From: Hyphococcus lacteus
Lineage (GTDB): Bacteria > Pseudomonadota > Alphaproteobacteria > Caulobacterales > Parvularculaceae
Direction of reading: 5' to 3'
NCBI RefSeq assembly: GCF_041058985.1
Contig: NZ_JBEHZE010000001.1
Location: 1,302,001-1,366,000 of the forward strand
Length of the DNA: 64,000 nt
Numbering within the stretch: the stretch's first letter is position 1; each line of letters starts with the position of its first letter. Below are positions 1-10,700 of this stretch, piece by piece. The notes beneath the pieces were generated by a model. The model saw nothing but the letters and a program-made list of their open reading frames with translations, searched no databases and had not been told where the DNA came from. Both the position numbers and the translations under genes were made by a program.

Positions 1-8
1 CCGTTATT

Positions 9-1580
9 TTAAGCGCCGAACTCTACGCCTTGGGCGAGTGGCAGTTCTGCGGAATAGTTTATTGTGTTGGTTGCGCGGCGCATGAAATTTTTCCATGTGT
101 CCGATCCAGCGGCGCGGCCGCCACCAGTGTTTTTCTCGCCGCCAAAGGCACCGCCGATTTCAGCGCCGCTGGTACCAATATTTACATTCGCGATGCCGCA
201 ATCACTCCCCGCTGCGGAGAGGAAGAATTCGGCTTCGCGCATATTGTTTGTGAAGATCGCAGATGAAAGCCCTTGGGTAACACCATTTTGAAGCGCAATG
301 GCTTCTTCGAGGGTTTCGTAAGTCATCACATATAAGATCGGCGCAAAAGTCTCGTGTTTTACGATATCAGTTTGTGCTGGCATACGGACAATCGCGGGCT
401 TCACGTAATAGGCGTTGGGGAATTGATCTTGCATAACCCGTTCGCCACCTGAAACTGTGCCACCCTCAGATTTGGCAATGTCTAGGCTCTTGGCCATACC
501 AGAATACGCAGCTTGATCGATTAATGGGCCGACGTGAACACCGGCGTCTTGCGGTTGCCCGATGCGTAACTGGCTATAGGCATTCTTTAGGCGCTCGCAG
601 AAATCATCTGCGACGGATTTGTGAATAATCAGACGGCGCATTGACGTACAACGTTGGCCGGTCGTGCCGACAGCGGCGAAAACAACACCGCGAATTGCAA
701 GTTCCATATCGGCTTCTGGTGTAACGATTGCTGCGTTATTACCACCAAGTTCAAGGATAGCGCGGCCAAGGCGCGCACCCACTGTTGCGCTGACTTGCTC
801 ACCCATGCGGGTGCTGCCGGTGGCGCTTACAATCTGAATTCGTTTGTTTGACGCTAAAGCCTGCCCAAGGTCGGCACCGCCAATAACAACTTGGGCTAAA
901 CCATCCGGAGCCTGATCATATTCGGCAATGGTTTGTGTCAGCAGACCATTTAGTGACAATGCCGTAAGCGGTGTTTTTTCGGACGGTTTCCAGATTACGC
1001 TATCGCCGCAAACCAGTGCGATCATTGCGCCCCATGACCAAACAGCGACCGGGAAATTGAAAGCGGTGATTTGACCAAAAACACCAAGAGGGTGCCACGT
1101 TTCGGCCATGCGGTGATTTGGGCGTTCCGTCGCAATCGTTAGGCCGTAAAGCTGGCGTGATAGGCCCACGGCGAAATCGCAAATGTCGATGACCTCTTGA
1201 ACCTCACCGAGCGCCTCTTCGCGGGTCTTGCCGCAATCAAGGGTTACGATCGTCGCAAGCGCTTCTTTGTGCGTGCGCACTTTTTCACAAAAACGCCGGA
1301 CGAGTTCGCCCCGCAGAGGTGCCGGAACTGTGCGCCACTTCAAAAAAGCGCTTTGTGCTTGATCTACAGTTTTTTCGAATTGATCTTCCGAAGTGGTTGC
1401 AAGCGAACAAAGAACATCGCCGTCGCCTGGCGACGTTTTGATCAGATTGTTGCCGAGAAAATCGGTAAGGGGCACATTCAGCTGATCGAAGATCGCGCAA
1501 ACGTCTTTTCGCGTCTCAATGGCTTTTGTGTTGGCTGGTTGAGCAAGCATTCCGGTGTCCATATGGTTGAAAACAGACAT
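9..1580 (-). CDS. amaB: ALDH7-type aldehyde dehydrogenase (alpha-aminoadipate semialdehyde dehydrogenase-like)
   Basis: NAD(P)-dependent oxidation of an aldehyde to an acid. The closest family by eye is ALDH7 (antiquitin/AmaB), which oxidises alpha-aminoadipate semialdehyde in lysine catabolism. The 523-residue protein has the general-base Glu277 in the ELGGNN motif and the catalytic Cys311 in GTTGQRCTS; this Cys context and length are typical of ALDH7. The ATG at 1580 was chosen over an upstream in-frame start because GGAGA lies five bases before it and the longer N-terminus looks unlike the family. It is transcribed away from the biosynthetic cluster and no lysine-pathway neighbour is visible, so the substrate is inferred from family only. 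The symbol is tentative. Confidence 0.85.
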   Translation of the reverse strand: MSVFNHMDTGMLAQPANTKAIETRKDVCAIFDQLNVPLTDFLGNNLIKTSPGDGDVLCSLATTSEDQFEKTVDQAQSAFLKWRTVPAPLRGELVRRFCEKVRTHKEALATIVTLDCGKTREEALGEVQEVIDICDFAVGLSRQLYGLTIATERPNHRMAETWHPLGVFGQITAFNFPVAVWSWGAMIALVCGDSVIWKPSEKTPLTALSLNGLLTQTIAEYDQAPDGLAQVVIGGADLGQALASNKRIQIVSATGSTRMGEQVSATVGARLGRAILELGGNNAAIVTPEADMELAIRGVVFAAVGTTGQRCTSMRRLIIHKSVADDFCERLKNAYSQLRIGQPQDAGVHVGPLIDQAAYSGMAKSLDIAKSEGGTVSGGERVMQDQFPNAYYVKPAIVRMPAQTDIVKHETFAPILYVMTYETLEEAIALQNGVTQGLSSAIFTNNMREAEFFLSAAGSDCGIANVNIGTSGAEIGGAFGGEKNTGGGRAAGSDTWKNFMRRATNTINYSAELPLAQGVEFGA

Positions 1581-1650
1581 TTTTCTCCGAAAGGTCACTC
1601 GGGCCCAGCCCCGCGCCAAGAGATCAATGTGCTGCCTTTAGTTAAAGCAA

Positions 1651-1698
1651 AGAATTTCTATTAAACTCCAAAAAATTCTTATAGGAAAAATATTTCCT
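1651..1698. promoter_or_regulatory. AT-rich inverted repeats upstream of the aldehyde dehydrogenase
   Basis: The 276-base gap between the divergent aldehyde dehydrogenase and phosphopantetheinyl transferase holds two dyads. AGAATTT (1651-1657) pairs with AAATTCT (1673-1679), and AGGAAA (1683-1688) with TTTCCT (1693-1698). They lie about 70-120 bases before the dehydrogenase start, where an Lrp- or LysR-like operator could sit. No regulator gene is adjacent, so this is a candidate only. Confidence 0.3.
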
Positions 1699-1856
1699 GT
1701 CAAGTTTTTGGAAGAATGTACTGATGCTACAAACGAGAAAAAGCGTGTGATTATGGGGCTGTACTCGGAAATACGACCGAATATTACACGCATTATTGCA
1801 AACGCTACTGGTTTGACCGTAACAAAAGACAGAGTCCAATGAAATCAACAATATGA

Positions 1857-2615
1857 TTGGGAATACGCGTGGGGACGTTACCGCCAGATTACACCCATTG
1901 TGACCTTAACCATGGTGCGCCGACCTTATTGGCGGGCGAGGTTCATTGTTGGTTAGTTCCCGTTTCTGCGGCGGTGGCGGATGAGGAAACCCTCGATGAT
2001 GAAGAGCGAAACCGAGCGGCGCGATTTCACTTTGAAAAAGACCGAAATCGATTTTGCGCAGGGCGCGTCTGGCAACGCCGAATTCTTGGGGCGTATTTAG
2101 GCCAAACCCCTTCGGTGGTAGTTATAGAAAAGAGTGCGGCGGGAAAGCCAAGGCTATCGGATGAGCCTTTTTCCTTCAATTATTCGCGGTCAGGTGATTG
2201 GGGGCTGTTGGCTGTTTCCCACAAAGGCATTTTGGGCGCGGATATTGAACAAATCCGTCAGACCGATGATCTACCCTATGTGGCGCGCGCGCATTTTTCG
2301 GATGCGGAACGGCGCGCCCTTGATGATCTCAGCGGGGAGCAGTGGTTCAATGGTTTTTTTGCCTGTTGGACCCGAAAAGAGGCTGTGGTCAAAGCCATCG
2401 GCGAAGGGCTCTTGATACCGCTTGATTGTTTCGATGTCGCGATTGACCCTGATGCCCCCGCCCGCATATTGGGTGCTCGGGCTGAGGCGGTCGTTGCTGC
2501 CGATTGGTCGATGGCGAGTTTTCGCCCTGCGCCGGGCTATTTGGCAGCCATTGCCAGCAATATTCCGGATCCGAAATTATGCTTTTATTTGGCCGAGTCA
2601 TCGCGGCCCGAATAG
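1857..2615 (+). CDS. Sfp-type 4'-phosphopantetheinyl transferase
   Basis: Transfers the phosphopantetheine arm of coenzyme A to the conserved Ser of carrier proteins, which activates the carrier domains of the downstream synthases. The 252-residue protein carries both superfamily signatures: GADIEQ with Mg-binding Asp129 and Glu131, and WTRKEAVVKAIGEGL at 171-185. An in-frame TGA ends one base before the TTG at 1857, so translation starts there or at the GTG at 1869; neither has a strong ribosome site. Its place at the head of the cluster, same strand and 84 bases before the FkbH gene, suggests it serves the four carrier domains of this pathway. Confidence 0.92.
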   Translation: MGIRVGTLPPDYTHCDLNHGAPTLLAGEVHCWLVPVSAAVADEETLDDEERNRAARFHFEKDRNRFCAGRVWQRRILGAYLGQTPSVVVIEKSAAGKPRLSDEPFSFNYSRSGDWGLLAVSHKGILGADIEQIRQTDDLPYVARAHFSDAERRALDDLSGEQWFNGFFACWTRKEAVVKAIGEGLLIPLDCFDVAIDPDAPARILGARAEAVVAADWSMASFRPAPGYLAAIASNIPDPKLCFYLAESSRPE

Positions 2616-2680
2616 TGCATAATTACGTAGGAATTTTAGTCTAATTCCATAGTTGCACATTATTATGATCGAGTATGATC
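2615..2680. promoter_or_regulatory. Nested dyad and direct repeat before the FkbH-ACP gene
   Basis: The gap between the phosphopantetheinyl transferase and the first synthase gene contains a perfect inverted repeat, GGAATT (2630-2635) with AATTCC (2643-2648). It is flanked by GTGCA (2615-2619) and TGCAC (2654-2658), giving one bulged hairpin. A direct repeat TATGATC follows at 2664-2670 and 2674-2680. No T-tract follows, so an operator or 5' leader structure is more likely than a terminator. No factor can be named. Confidence 0.35.
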
Positions 2681-2699
2681 AATTCGAGTTGCCCGATTC

Positions 2700-4790
2700 A
2701 TGGGGGAGAGAGTGACGTCAGGCGCGACCGACAGGCTTGTGGTTTCAGCGACTTTTACCGCTGATCTGTTGAATGATGTCGCCAATTTTCTGGCGCATGA
2801 CGTCGGTGTGCCTGCGGGTTTTACGATTGCACCCTATGGTCAGGTCTTTCAACAACTCCTCGACCCCATGAGCGTTCTTAGGCAGAACAACAAATCCGCG
2901 AATGTGGTTTGCATTCGATGGATAGATCTTGTTCAGCACGCATCGACTGAAACTGATTATGTAAACGCGGCCCGTGAAATTGCGGCGGCGTTGACCGGGT
3001 TTGCACATACAGTGCCGTGCACAGTGTTGATCTGTCCGCAACATGATATGGCGGCATTCGCTCAGTCGGCAACGGCCCATCTCGAAACTGCTTTGCGCAA
3101 TGTTAAAAATGTTCAGCTGATTTTTGCTAGCTCAGTTTTTGACGCCTATGGCGTTGACCAGCCATACGATCAACGCGGTGATAAAACTGGACACATTCCG
3201 TACACAGCCGAAGCATTCGCAGCAATCGGAACTTGGCTTTTACGTCAGTATCACGCGCACTCTCGAACACCATTGAAAATGGTCGCTGTCGATTGCGACA
3301 ATACGTTGTGGAGCGGTGTCGTCGGCGAAGATGGCGCAGAAGGCATTGTTATTGATGATGGTGCAATAGCGCTTCAGGCGCGATTGGCTGCGCTCGCAGA
3401 AGCGGGCGTGATCATAGCATTGTTGAGCAAAAACCAAGCTGCCGATGTGGACACAGTATTTTCAACGCGCGCCGATATGCGACTAAGACCGGAGCATATT
3501 CTTGATCGCACCGTAAACTGGCAGAGCAAAGCCGAAAACCTATCGGCATTGGCGGCGAAGTATGCGGTTGGTCATGACGCGATTGCATTTTTGGATGACA
3601 ATCCGATTGAATGTGCAGAGATGCGCAGCCGGTTGCCGGCGGTTCAAACCATTGAAATACCGAAAAACCGTGAAAATTTGCCCAGTTTTGTCGATAATCT
3701 CTGGGTGCTTGACCATACCGCTACAACGCACGAAGACCGCAAACGGATACAAATGTATCAGGAAAATGTGGCGCGTAATGACTCGCAAAATGCGGCAGTT
3801 TCATTTGCGGATTTTCTTGCTGGCCTAGAGTTGGAAATAGATATTCATTGTGTGAACAAGGATAGCATTGACCGTGTTTCACAACTTACGCAGCGTACAA
3901 ATCAATTCAATATTAATCTAAAGCGATTGAGCGTTGATGACCTACGCCACGCGCCCGAAGAAGTGTATTCTGTTAGTGTCCGAGATAGATTTGGCGATTA
4001 TGGCATCGTTGGTGCCATGTCTGGCCACGTAGATAACAGTGTCTATAAGGTGGATTTGTTCCTTCTAAGCTGCCGTGCATTGGGTAAGGGTGTGGAACAC
4101 AAAATGCTGGCGCATCTTGGTGCTCGTGCGCTTGGTTTTGGATGTACTGAACTAATTGTCGATTATACCGAGGGGCCACGAAACCAGCCCGCTAAATACT
4201 TTCTTGAAGCTTCGTTTTCGCGGTCTGTGATGTCTGGTCAGTTACCGTCAACGGACCCGTCGGTTCTTGCAGACCTTACGTTTGAACCGACCGAGACGGC
4301 GCTTTCGATGCCTGTCCCAAAAAATGTGACCTCTGACAAAAAGAATTTTGCCGACGCCTATCAGTTCATTGCCGATAAGCTAACGACGGGTGCGGCGATT
4401 GTGGGGGCTTTTTCTGCGGGGCGGCGTGCGCGCCCAGAACTCGGTATTCCTTTTATGGCCCCCTCTACGAATATCGAGAGAAATTTATCGGCTATATGGG
4501 AGGAGGTCTTGAACGTCACACCCATTGGTGTCGGCGATGATTTTCAGGATCTAGGCGGAAAGTCGATTCATCTCGTCCGTATACATAGCCTTATGGCTGA
4601 ACGCTTTGGATATGCGCTTGATCTTGTGACTCTTTTCGCGGTTTCTACGGTCAAACAATTAGCCGTTCGGATTGGTGACAATGTAGGCGGCACGACAAAA
4701 GTTGACGCACGAGCTTCGGATCGTGCTGCGAAAATGAAAACTGCGCGTACTCATAATCGCCGCCGCATGAGTCGGAGAGAAACGGCATGA
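2700..4790 (+). CDS. FkbH-like glyceryl-loading HAD protein fused to an acyl carrier domain
   Basis: FkbH-family enzymes take the glyceryl group of 1,3-bisphosphoglycerate, remove phosphate and load it on a carrier protein. The 696-residue protein has an N-terminal region of about 190 residues usual in the long FkbH form, then the HAD core with VDCDNTLW at 197-204 (Asp198 and Asp200), a later LDDNP motif, a GNAT-like second half, and a C-terminal carrier domain with LGGKS (Ser622 as arm site). No FkbG, FkbI or FkbK homologue for methoxymalonyl synthesis is adjacent, so glyceryl as chain starter is the simplest reading (inference). ATG at 2700 has no clear ribosome site; GTG at 2712 has GGGGAG but only three bases away. 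The stop overlaps the next start by four bases. Confidence 0.9.
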   Translation: MGERVTSGATDRLVVSATFTADLLNDVANFLAHDVGVPAGFTIAPYGQVFQQLLDPMSVLRQNNKSANVVCIRWIDLVQHASTETDYVNAAREIAAALTGFAHTVPCTVLICPQHDMAAFAQSATAHLETALRNVKNVQLIFASSVFDAYGVDQPYDQRGDKTGHIPYTAEAFAAIGTWLLRQYHAHSRTPLKMVAVDCDNTLWSGVVGEDGAEGIVIDDGAIALQARLAALAEAGVIIALLSKNQAADVDTVFSTRADMRLRPEHILDRTVNWQSKAENLSALAAKYAVGHDAIAFLDDNPIECAEMRSRLPAVQTIEIPKNRENLPSFVDNLWVLDHTATTHEDRKRIQMYQENVARNDSQNAAVSFADFLAGLELEIDIHCVNKDSIDRVSQLTQRTNQFNINLKRLSVDDLRHAPEEVYSVSVRDRFGDYGIVGAMSGHVDNSVYKVDLFLLSCRALGKGVEHKMLAHLGARALGFGCTELIVDYTEGPRNQPAKYFLEASFSRSVMSGQLPSTDPSVLADLTFEPTETALSMPVPKNVTSDKKNFADAYQFIADKLTTGAAIVGAFSAGRRARPELGIPFMAPSTNIERNLSAIWEEVLNVTPIGVGDDFQDLGGKSIHLVRIHSLMAERFGYALDLVTLFAVSTVKQLAVRIGDNVGGTTKVDARASDRAAKMKTARTHNRRRMSRRETA

Positions 4791-7666
4791 CGACGAACAA
4801 CCTGCATATCGAGAATATAAGTGATGGTGATGCGTCCCCGACAGAAGGCATTGCTATTGTTGGTATGTCCGGACGCTTTCCCGGCGCAAAGAATGTCGAT
4901 GCGTTTTGGCGCAATATCAAAAATGGCGTTGAGTCCATCACCCATTTCTCGCCGGACGAACTAGAGATTAGCGATCCATCCGGTCACGACAAAGACGCGG
5001 GCGATTATGTCTGCGCGAAGGGTATGTTAGACGATATTGATATGTTTGACGCGCGGTTCTTTGGTTATCTTCCGCGTGAAGCCGAAGTGATGGACCCACA
5101 ACATCGGATCTTCTTAGAGATATGCTGGGAGGCGATGGAAAATGCGGGCTATGACGCTCATCGTTACTCCGGTTCGGTAGGTGTCTATGGCGGATGTTAC
5201 ATGGATACCTATTTACTATGGAATCTGTGTTCGGATGAAAACTTTCGTGAACGCCTTGTTGAATCAATTCAAGTTGGCTCACTTCAGACTGAATTAGGCA
5301 ATGATAAAGATTATTTAGCGACGCGCGTGGCCTATAAGCTCGGATTGCGGGGCCCGGCGATGACATTGCAAACCGCATGTTCAACATCGCTGGTTGCGAT
5401 TGCAACGGCTTGTCAAAGTATTGAAGCCTATCAATGCGATATGGCGCTGGCGGGTGGTGTTACAATTATTCTGCCTCAGAAAAAAGGGTACTTTTATAAA
5501 GAGGGCGGAATGCTCTCGCCCGATGGCCATTGCCGTACATTTGATTCAAACGCTGCGGGAACTGTTTTCAGCCATGGCGCAGCCGTTGTTTTATTAAAGC
5601 GTGTCGAAGACGCGATCGCCGATGGCGACACGATTTATGGCGTCATTCGCGGGTATGCTACGAATAATGATGGGGGTGACAAAGTCAGTTACACCGCGCC
5701 AAGCGTTGAGGGCCAAGCAGAAGTCATTTCTTTGGCCCTGGGGATGGCCGATATTGACGCGCGCAGCATTGGATATGTGGAGGCTCATGGTACCGCGACG
5801 CCTTTGGGGGATCCTATCGAAGTGGCGGGTCTCACGACGGCCTACCGTACAATGACGAATGACAATCAGTATTGTGCGATTGGGTCGGTCAAAGCAAATT
5901 TGGGTCATCTTGATGTGGCGTCTGGTGCGATTGGGTTGATCAAAACATCATTGTCGTTACAAGAAAAAATTCTGCCGCCAATGATCAATTTTGAAAATCC
6001 AAACCCGAAAATTGATTTTGAAAACTCTCCATTTTTCGTCAACACCAAACTGCAACCATGGACCGCGAGCGAATGGCCACGGCGTGCCGGGGTTTCGTCT
6101 TTCGGCGTAGGCGGCACTAACGCGCATGTGGTGGTGGAAGAGCCACCGGTATTCACGGCTGACAACAATTTTCGTAAATCCGAATTATTGTTACTTTCCG
6201 CCCGCTCAAAAGACGCGTTGACTGCACAAGCGGAACAAATGGCCTCTCATCTCGAAGCCGACACTGAGACTTCGCTTGCTGATATTGCCTATACTTTACA
6301 GGTTGGGCGGCGCGAATTTGAGCATCGTCGTGCAATTTCAGTTTCTAGTCGTGACGATGCGATTGTTAAATTGCGCACAGCGGCGGTGCCAGGAACAGCG
6401 GGGGTCGCGACTTCTACCAACCCCGAATATGTGTTCATGTTCCCGGGGCAGGGTGCGCAATATCCAGGGATGGGGCGCGCGCTTTATGAGAGCGAGACCG
6501 TCTATCGCGATACGATTGATGCGATTGCGACGACGCTTATTGGAATTCCCGAATTTGGTATTGATATACGTCGATATCTTCTTTGGTCTGATGAACAAAC
6601 TGAAAACCGTGAAACTTTGGCGACTGAGTTAGCGCAAACGAAAATTGCTCAGCCCACGATATTTGCGGTCGAGGTCGCAATGGCACGCCTTCTTCAAAGT
6701 TGGGGTATCTCGCCGGCTGCCACCATCGGTCATAGCGTGGGCGAGTTCGCTAGCGCAGTTATTGCCGGGGTTTTCACCCTAGCGGATGCGACGAAACTCG
6801 TGGCCGCACGCGGTCGGTTGATGCAGGCCCAACCAACCGGGCGAATGCTTGCGGTGATGGGACCTCGCGATGAGGTTGAACCCTTGTTGCCGAACAATAT
6901 TTCAATTGCGGCGATCAATGCGCCCGGCGCGACGGTTGTTAGCGGCCCTGCGGCTGAGATCACGGGTTTTCAGACGAAACTTGAGGCCATGGGTATGATG
7001 GCCAAACCGCTTCAAACATCTCACGCATTTCATTCGAGGATGATGACTAAGGCTCGTGCCCCGCTAGAGGCGTTGGTCAATGATATGCAGCGGAGCCCCG
7101 CGTCAGTAGAAATTATTTCGACCGAACGCGGCGGTGTTGTTGACCCGAATTTGTTTTGCGATCCGATATATTGGGGCGAGCAATTAATGAATCCGGTTTT
7201 GTTCGCTGATGCGATAAGCGCGGCGGCTGTGCAAAACGCGCATCGCATTTTTATCGAAGTCGGTCCCGGTCAAACGCTCAGTGCATTGTCGAAGCAAACG
7301 CTAACCGGTGATTTGAAACGGGTTGTGACACCGACGCTCGGCCCGGTTAATGCGCCGGGGTGTGATGTCGAAAACGCATTGGCGGCGGTTGGGCGTATAT
7401 GGGTTGCTGGTGGATTACCGGATTGGTCAGCGTTTACAGTTGGTGCCCGCAGACGTGTTCCGCTACCGACATATCCGTTTGAACGAAAACGGCATTGGGT
7501 AGAGCCGATGCGGCGCAAGACGACACAATCTGCGGGCCAATCGGCGGCGCAGGACCAGACATCAACGAACAAGGCACCGATGACGCAGCAAACCGAAGTT
7601 GAAGATCTTATTCAACAACAGTTGGGGCTTATCTCGGACCAACTCAATATCTTGAAACAGAACTAA
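4787..7666 (+). CDS. Polyketide synthase, ketosynthase-acyltransferase (KS-AT)
   Basis: Modular type I polyketide synthase that adds one extender unit to the carrier-bound starter. In this 959-residue protein the KS triad is intact: Cys198 in TACSTS, His334 in EAHGTATP and His374 in NLGHLD. The AT has Ser650 in GHSVGEF and a HAFH motif at 746-749, the usual mark of malonyl-CoA specificity. It ends in the post-AT linker (PTYPFERKRHW) and a short helix of the EDLIQQQLG type that looks like a docking or dimer helix. There is no KR, DH, ER, methyltransferase or ACP; the matching ACP begins the next protein. So the product stays a beta-keto thioester for the following aminotransferase. ATGA overlap upstream shows coupling with FkbH-ACP. 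Confidence 0.95.
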   Translation: MTTNNLHIENISDGDASPTEGIAIVGMSGRFPGAKNVDAFWRNIKNGVESITHFSPDELEISDPSGHDKDAGDYVCAKGMLDDIDMFDARFFGYLPREAEVMDPQHRIFLEICWEAMENAGYDAHRYSGSVGVYGGCYMDTYLLWNLCSDENFRERLVESIQVGSLQTELGNDKDYLATRVAYKLGLRGPAMTLQTACSTSLVAIATACQSIEAYQCDMALAGGVTIILPQKKGYFYKEGGMLSPDGHCRTFDSNAAGTVFSHGAAVVLLKRVEDAIADGDTIYGVIRGYATNNDGGDKVSYTAPSVEGQAEVISLALGMADIDARSIGYVEAHGTATPLGDPIEVAGLTTAYRTMTNDNQYCAIGSVKANLGHLDVASGAIGLIKTSLSLQEKILPPMINFENPNPKIDFENSPFFVNTKLQPWTASEWPRRAGVSSFGVGGTNAHVVVEEPPVFTADNNFRKSELLLLSARSKDALTAQAEQMASHLEADTETSLADIAYTLQVGRREFEHRRAISVSSRDDAIVKLRTAAVPGTAGVATSTNPEYVFMFPGQGAQYPGMGRALYESETVYRDTIDAIATTLIGIPEFGIDIRRYLLWSDEQTENRETLATELAQTKIAQPTIFAVEVAMARLLQSWGISPAATIGHSVGEFASAVIAGVFTLADATKLVAARGRLMQAQPTGRMLAVMGPRDEVEPLLPNNISIAAINAPGATVVSGPAAEITGFQTKLEAMGMMAKPLQTSHAFHSRMMTKARAPLEALVNDMQRSPASVEIISTERGGVVDPNLFCDPIYWGEQLMNPVLFADAISAAAVQNAHRIFIEVGPGQTLSALSKQTLTGDLKRVVTPTLGPVNAPGCDVENALAAVGRIWVAGGLPDWSAFTVGARRRVPLPTYPFERKRHWVEPMRRKTTQSAGQSAAQDQTSTNKAPMTQQTEVEDLIQQQLGLISDQLNILKQN

Positions 7667-7705
7667 GTGCCCAATTTGGGTGTGAACGACGTGGCGGGGA
7701 ATATC

Positions 7706-10700
7706 ATGACAGAACAAACAAGTGGAAACAGAGCAGGGCGCATTTTAACGCGCCTGACCGAACTCGCGGCGGAACTTTCTGGGTTTGACGTAACTGACCT
7801 TTCGCCGGACCAGACATTTTTGGAACTAGGCTTTGACTCGCTGTTTATGACGCAGCTCGCGACTTCTTTTCAAAAAGAGTTCAACGTCAAAATCACTTTC
7901 CGCCAATTGATCAGCGAATACCCCACTTTGAATGCGATCTTAGGTTTTCTTGACCAATCGCTTCCGCAAGAGGCATTGGCGGAAGAACCTGTTGCGCACG
8001 TTGCACCGGAACCAGAACCTTCGAGTGTGCCGATTGGGTCGCCTGACGAAATTGCACCAACATTAAATACCGGTCCCCAGAATGTGAACACTGATGGCTT
8101 GGCAGCAATCTTTGCTGAACAAGTTTCACTGATGGCAAAGCAGCTAGAATTGTTGCGCGCGTCAAAAACGACGGTGCCAACAATCCCGACTCCGATCACT
8201 GATGTTGCCAAAGCGGTCGCAGTGAAACCGACGGCTGACCGAGCTGAAACAAAGCCTTCTGTGCCTACGGGGTTTGGACCAAAAGTTGACGCTGGCGCGA
8301 GCGATAAGGACGTACTTACGCTCTCCCAGCAAGCCCATATCGACCGGCTGGTCGCGCGTTATAACAAACGTACCGAGGGATCAAAGGCCCAAACGCAGGC
8401 GGATCGGGCGCATCATGCCGACCCGCGTACCGCCGCAGGATTCAACCCACTCTGGAAAGAGATGGTTTACCCCATCGTCGTTAAAAAATCTTTGGGTGCG
8501 CATTTATGGGATGTGGATGATAATCAGTATATTGATATTTTAAACGGTTTTGGCCCGAATTTTTTTGGACATCGTGCACCCTTCATCACTGATGCGTTAA
8601 AAGCACAACTCGATAGCGGGTATGAAGTCGGGCCACAGACGCCGCGTGCCGGAGACGCGGCAAAGTTGCTTTGTGAGTTAACCGGGATGGACCGAGTTAG
8701 TTGGGTTAATACAGGTTCCGAAGCTGTGCAAGCTGCTATCCGAATCTCTCGTACGGTGACGGGGCGCGATAAAATTGTTGTCTTTAAAGGCGATTATCAC
8801 GGTAATTTTGACGAAGTGTTGGTACGCGGCGTGACCACGGCAAAGGGCGAGGGTCGAACATTGCCGCTGGCACCTGGAATACCATTTCAGTCCGTAGACA
8901 ATGTTATTGTCGTTGATTATGGCGAGCCGTCTGCGCTTGAGACTATTCAAAAACATGCGTCTGAAATTGCGGCGGTTCTTGTCGAACCTGTACAAAGCCG
9001 GCGGCCAGAGTTTCAGCCGCGTGAATTCCTTCATGAACTACGTGCTTTGACCCAAAAAGAAGGCATCGTTCTGGTCTTTGACGAAGTCATTACCGGTTTC
9101 AGAATTCGACCCGGCGGGGCGCAAGAGTACTTTGGGATAAAAGCGGACCTTGCCACCTATGGTAAAATTATTGGCGGGGGAATGCCCATTGGTGTTGTTG
9201 CGGGTCGTTCAGAATTCATGGACACGTTTGACGGCGGCATGTGGCAATATGGTGATGATAGTATTCCATCTGCGGGGGTTACATTCTTTGCGGGTACTTT
9301 TGTCCGTCATCCTATGGCAATCGCTGCGGCCTATGCGTCATTGCAATATTTGCAAAATGCCGGACCTGGTTTGCAGGAGCGCGTCAATAAGCTCGCAACT
9401 CGTTTGGCAACTGAACTGAATGAATTTTTTGATGAACGTGGCGTGGATATTTTTGTTGCGCATTTCGCGTCGCAAATGTTCATTCGCGTAAATGAGCAAA
9501 GTGATCTTGCGACACTTTTCTTCTATCATATGCGCGATCGTGGGATTCATGTTTTGGAACATTTTCCATCATACATGACTGCGGCGCATACGGACGAAGA
9601 CGTCGATAGAATTATTGCCGCAGCAAAAGACAGCATCTATGAAATGCAGTCTGATGGCATTTTAGAAAGCCCAGAGAGCGATTCCGGCGTGATCGCTGGG
9701 TGGTCAAAAAAAATAGGCCTGACCAACGCCCAAAAGGAGGTGTGGATCGCATCGCAGATGGGCGAGATGGAATCTTGTGCATTTAACGAATCCGATTCGT
9801 TTGAGATCGATGGTGATCTTGATCTAAACGCGTTTCGAAGTGCGGTTGAGGATACATTAAACCAAAACGAAGCGTTTCGGTTGAGGTTTGACGCGGGGGG
9901 AGAGTTTCAATCGACTGCCGGATCACTACCTATCGAGCTTTCATTGACGGATCTCAGTAGTTTGGGGGCAGATGGCGCGCGTCAACAACTTGCCGCGCAG
10001 CTAGAGAAGCTCGCGCTTACGGCATTTGATCTTGAAAAAGGACCGCTGGTTCGGGCGAATTTGTTCTGTCTAGAGGCGTCGAAGCATGTTTTCGTGATCT
10101 ATTGTCATCATATCATTTTTGACGGTTATTCAGCGGAGTTAATGATCCAAGAAATTACCGATCGGTATGCGGCTAAGGTGAGCGGTGGCGTACGCGAAAA
10201 TTCTGATCTTATTCCGTTTGGTATATATGCGGAGAGAATGGAAAATGCTGGCAACGAAATTCCAACCTACTGGTTAAAGGTTTTCGCAGAGGATCACCCG
10301 GAGCCGTTAGATCTTCCTACCGACCGACCGCGAGGTGCAAAACGTCAGTATAATGGCAATACTGTTCATCGAGAGTTGCCGCAGAAATTGTGTTTAGGTG
10401 TAAAAGAAGCCGCTAAGCAGTTGGGCGTTAGCCAGTTTGCGCTTTTGCTCTCCGCCTATTCGGCGTTGCTCTCGCGGTTGACGAGCCAAGAAGATATGGT
10501 GATCGGTGTTCCAACGGCTGGGCAAGCGCGCGAAAACATTGATGCAATTGGGTATTGCGTAAACATATTGCCGGTACGGACTAACCCTGGATTTGAGGAT
10601 GAATTTTCCGATTTTGCCAAGGGGCTTCAAAAAGCAACCTTTGATGCTTTCGACAATCAAAACCTTTCTATAAGCGACCTTATGAATCGGCTCAAAATTC

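Noticed and set aside
1708..1840. A 44-codon open frame ending ATGLTVTKDRVQ that looks faintly like a helix-turn-helix
   Set aside because: Too short, with only a TTG start and no ribosome site; no conserved family could be seen, though a regulator remnant cannot be excluded.
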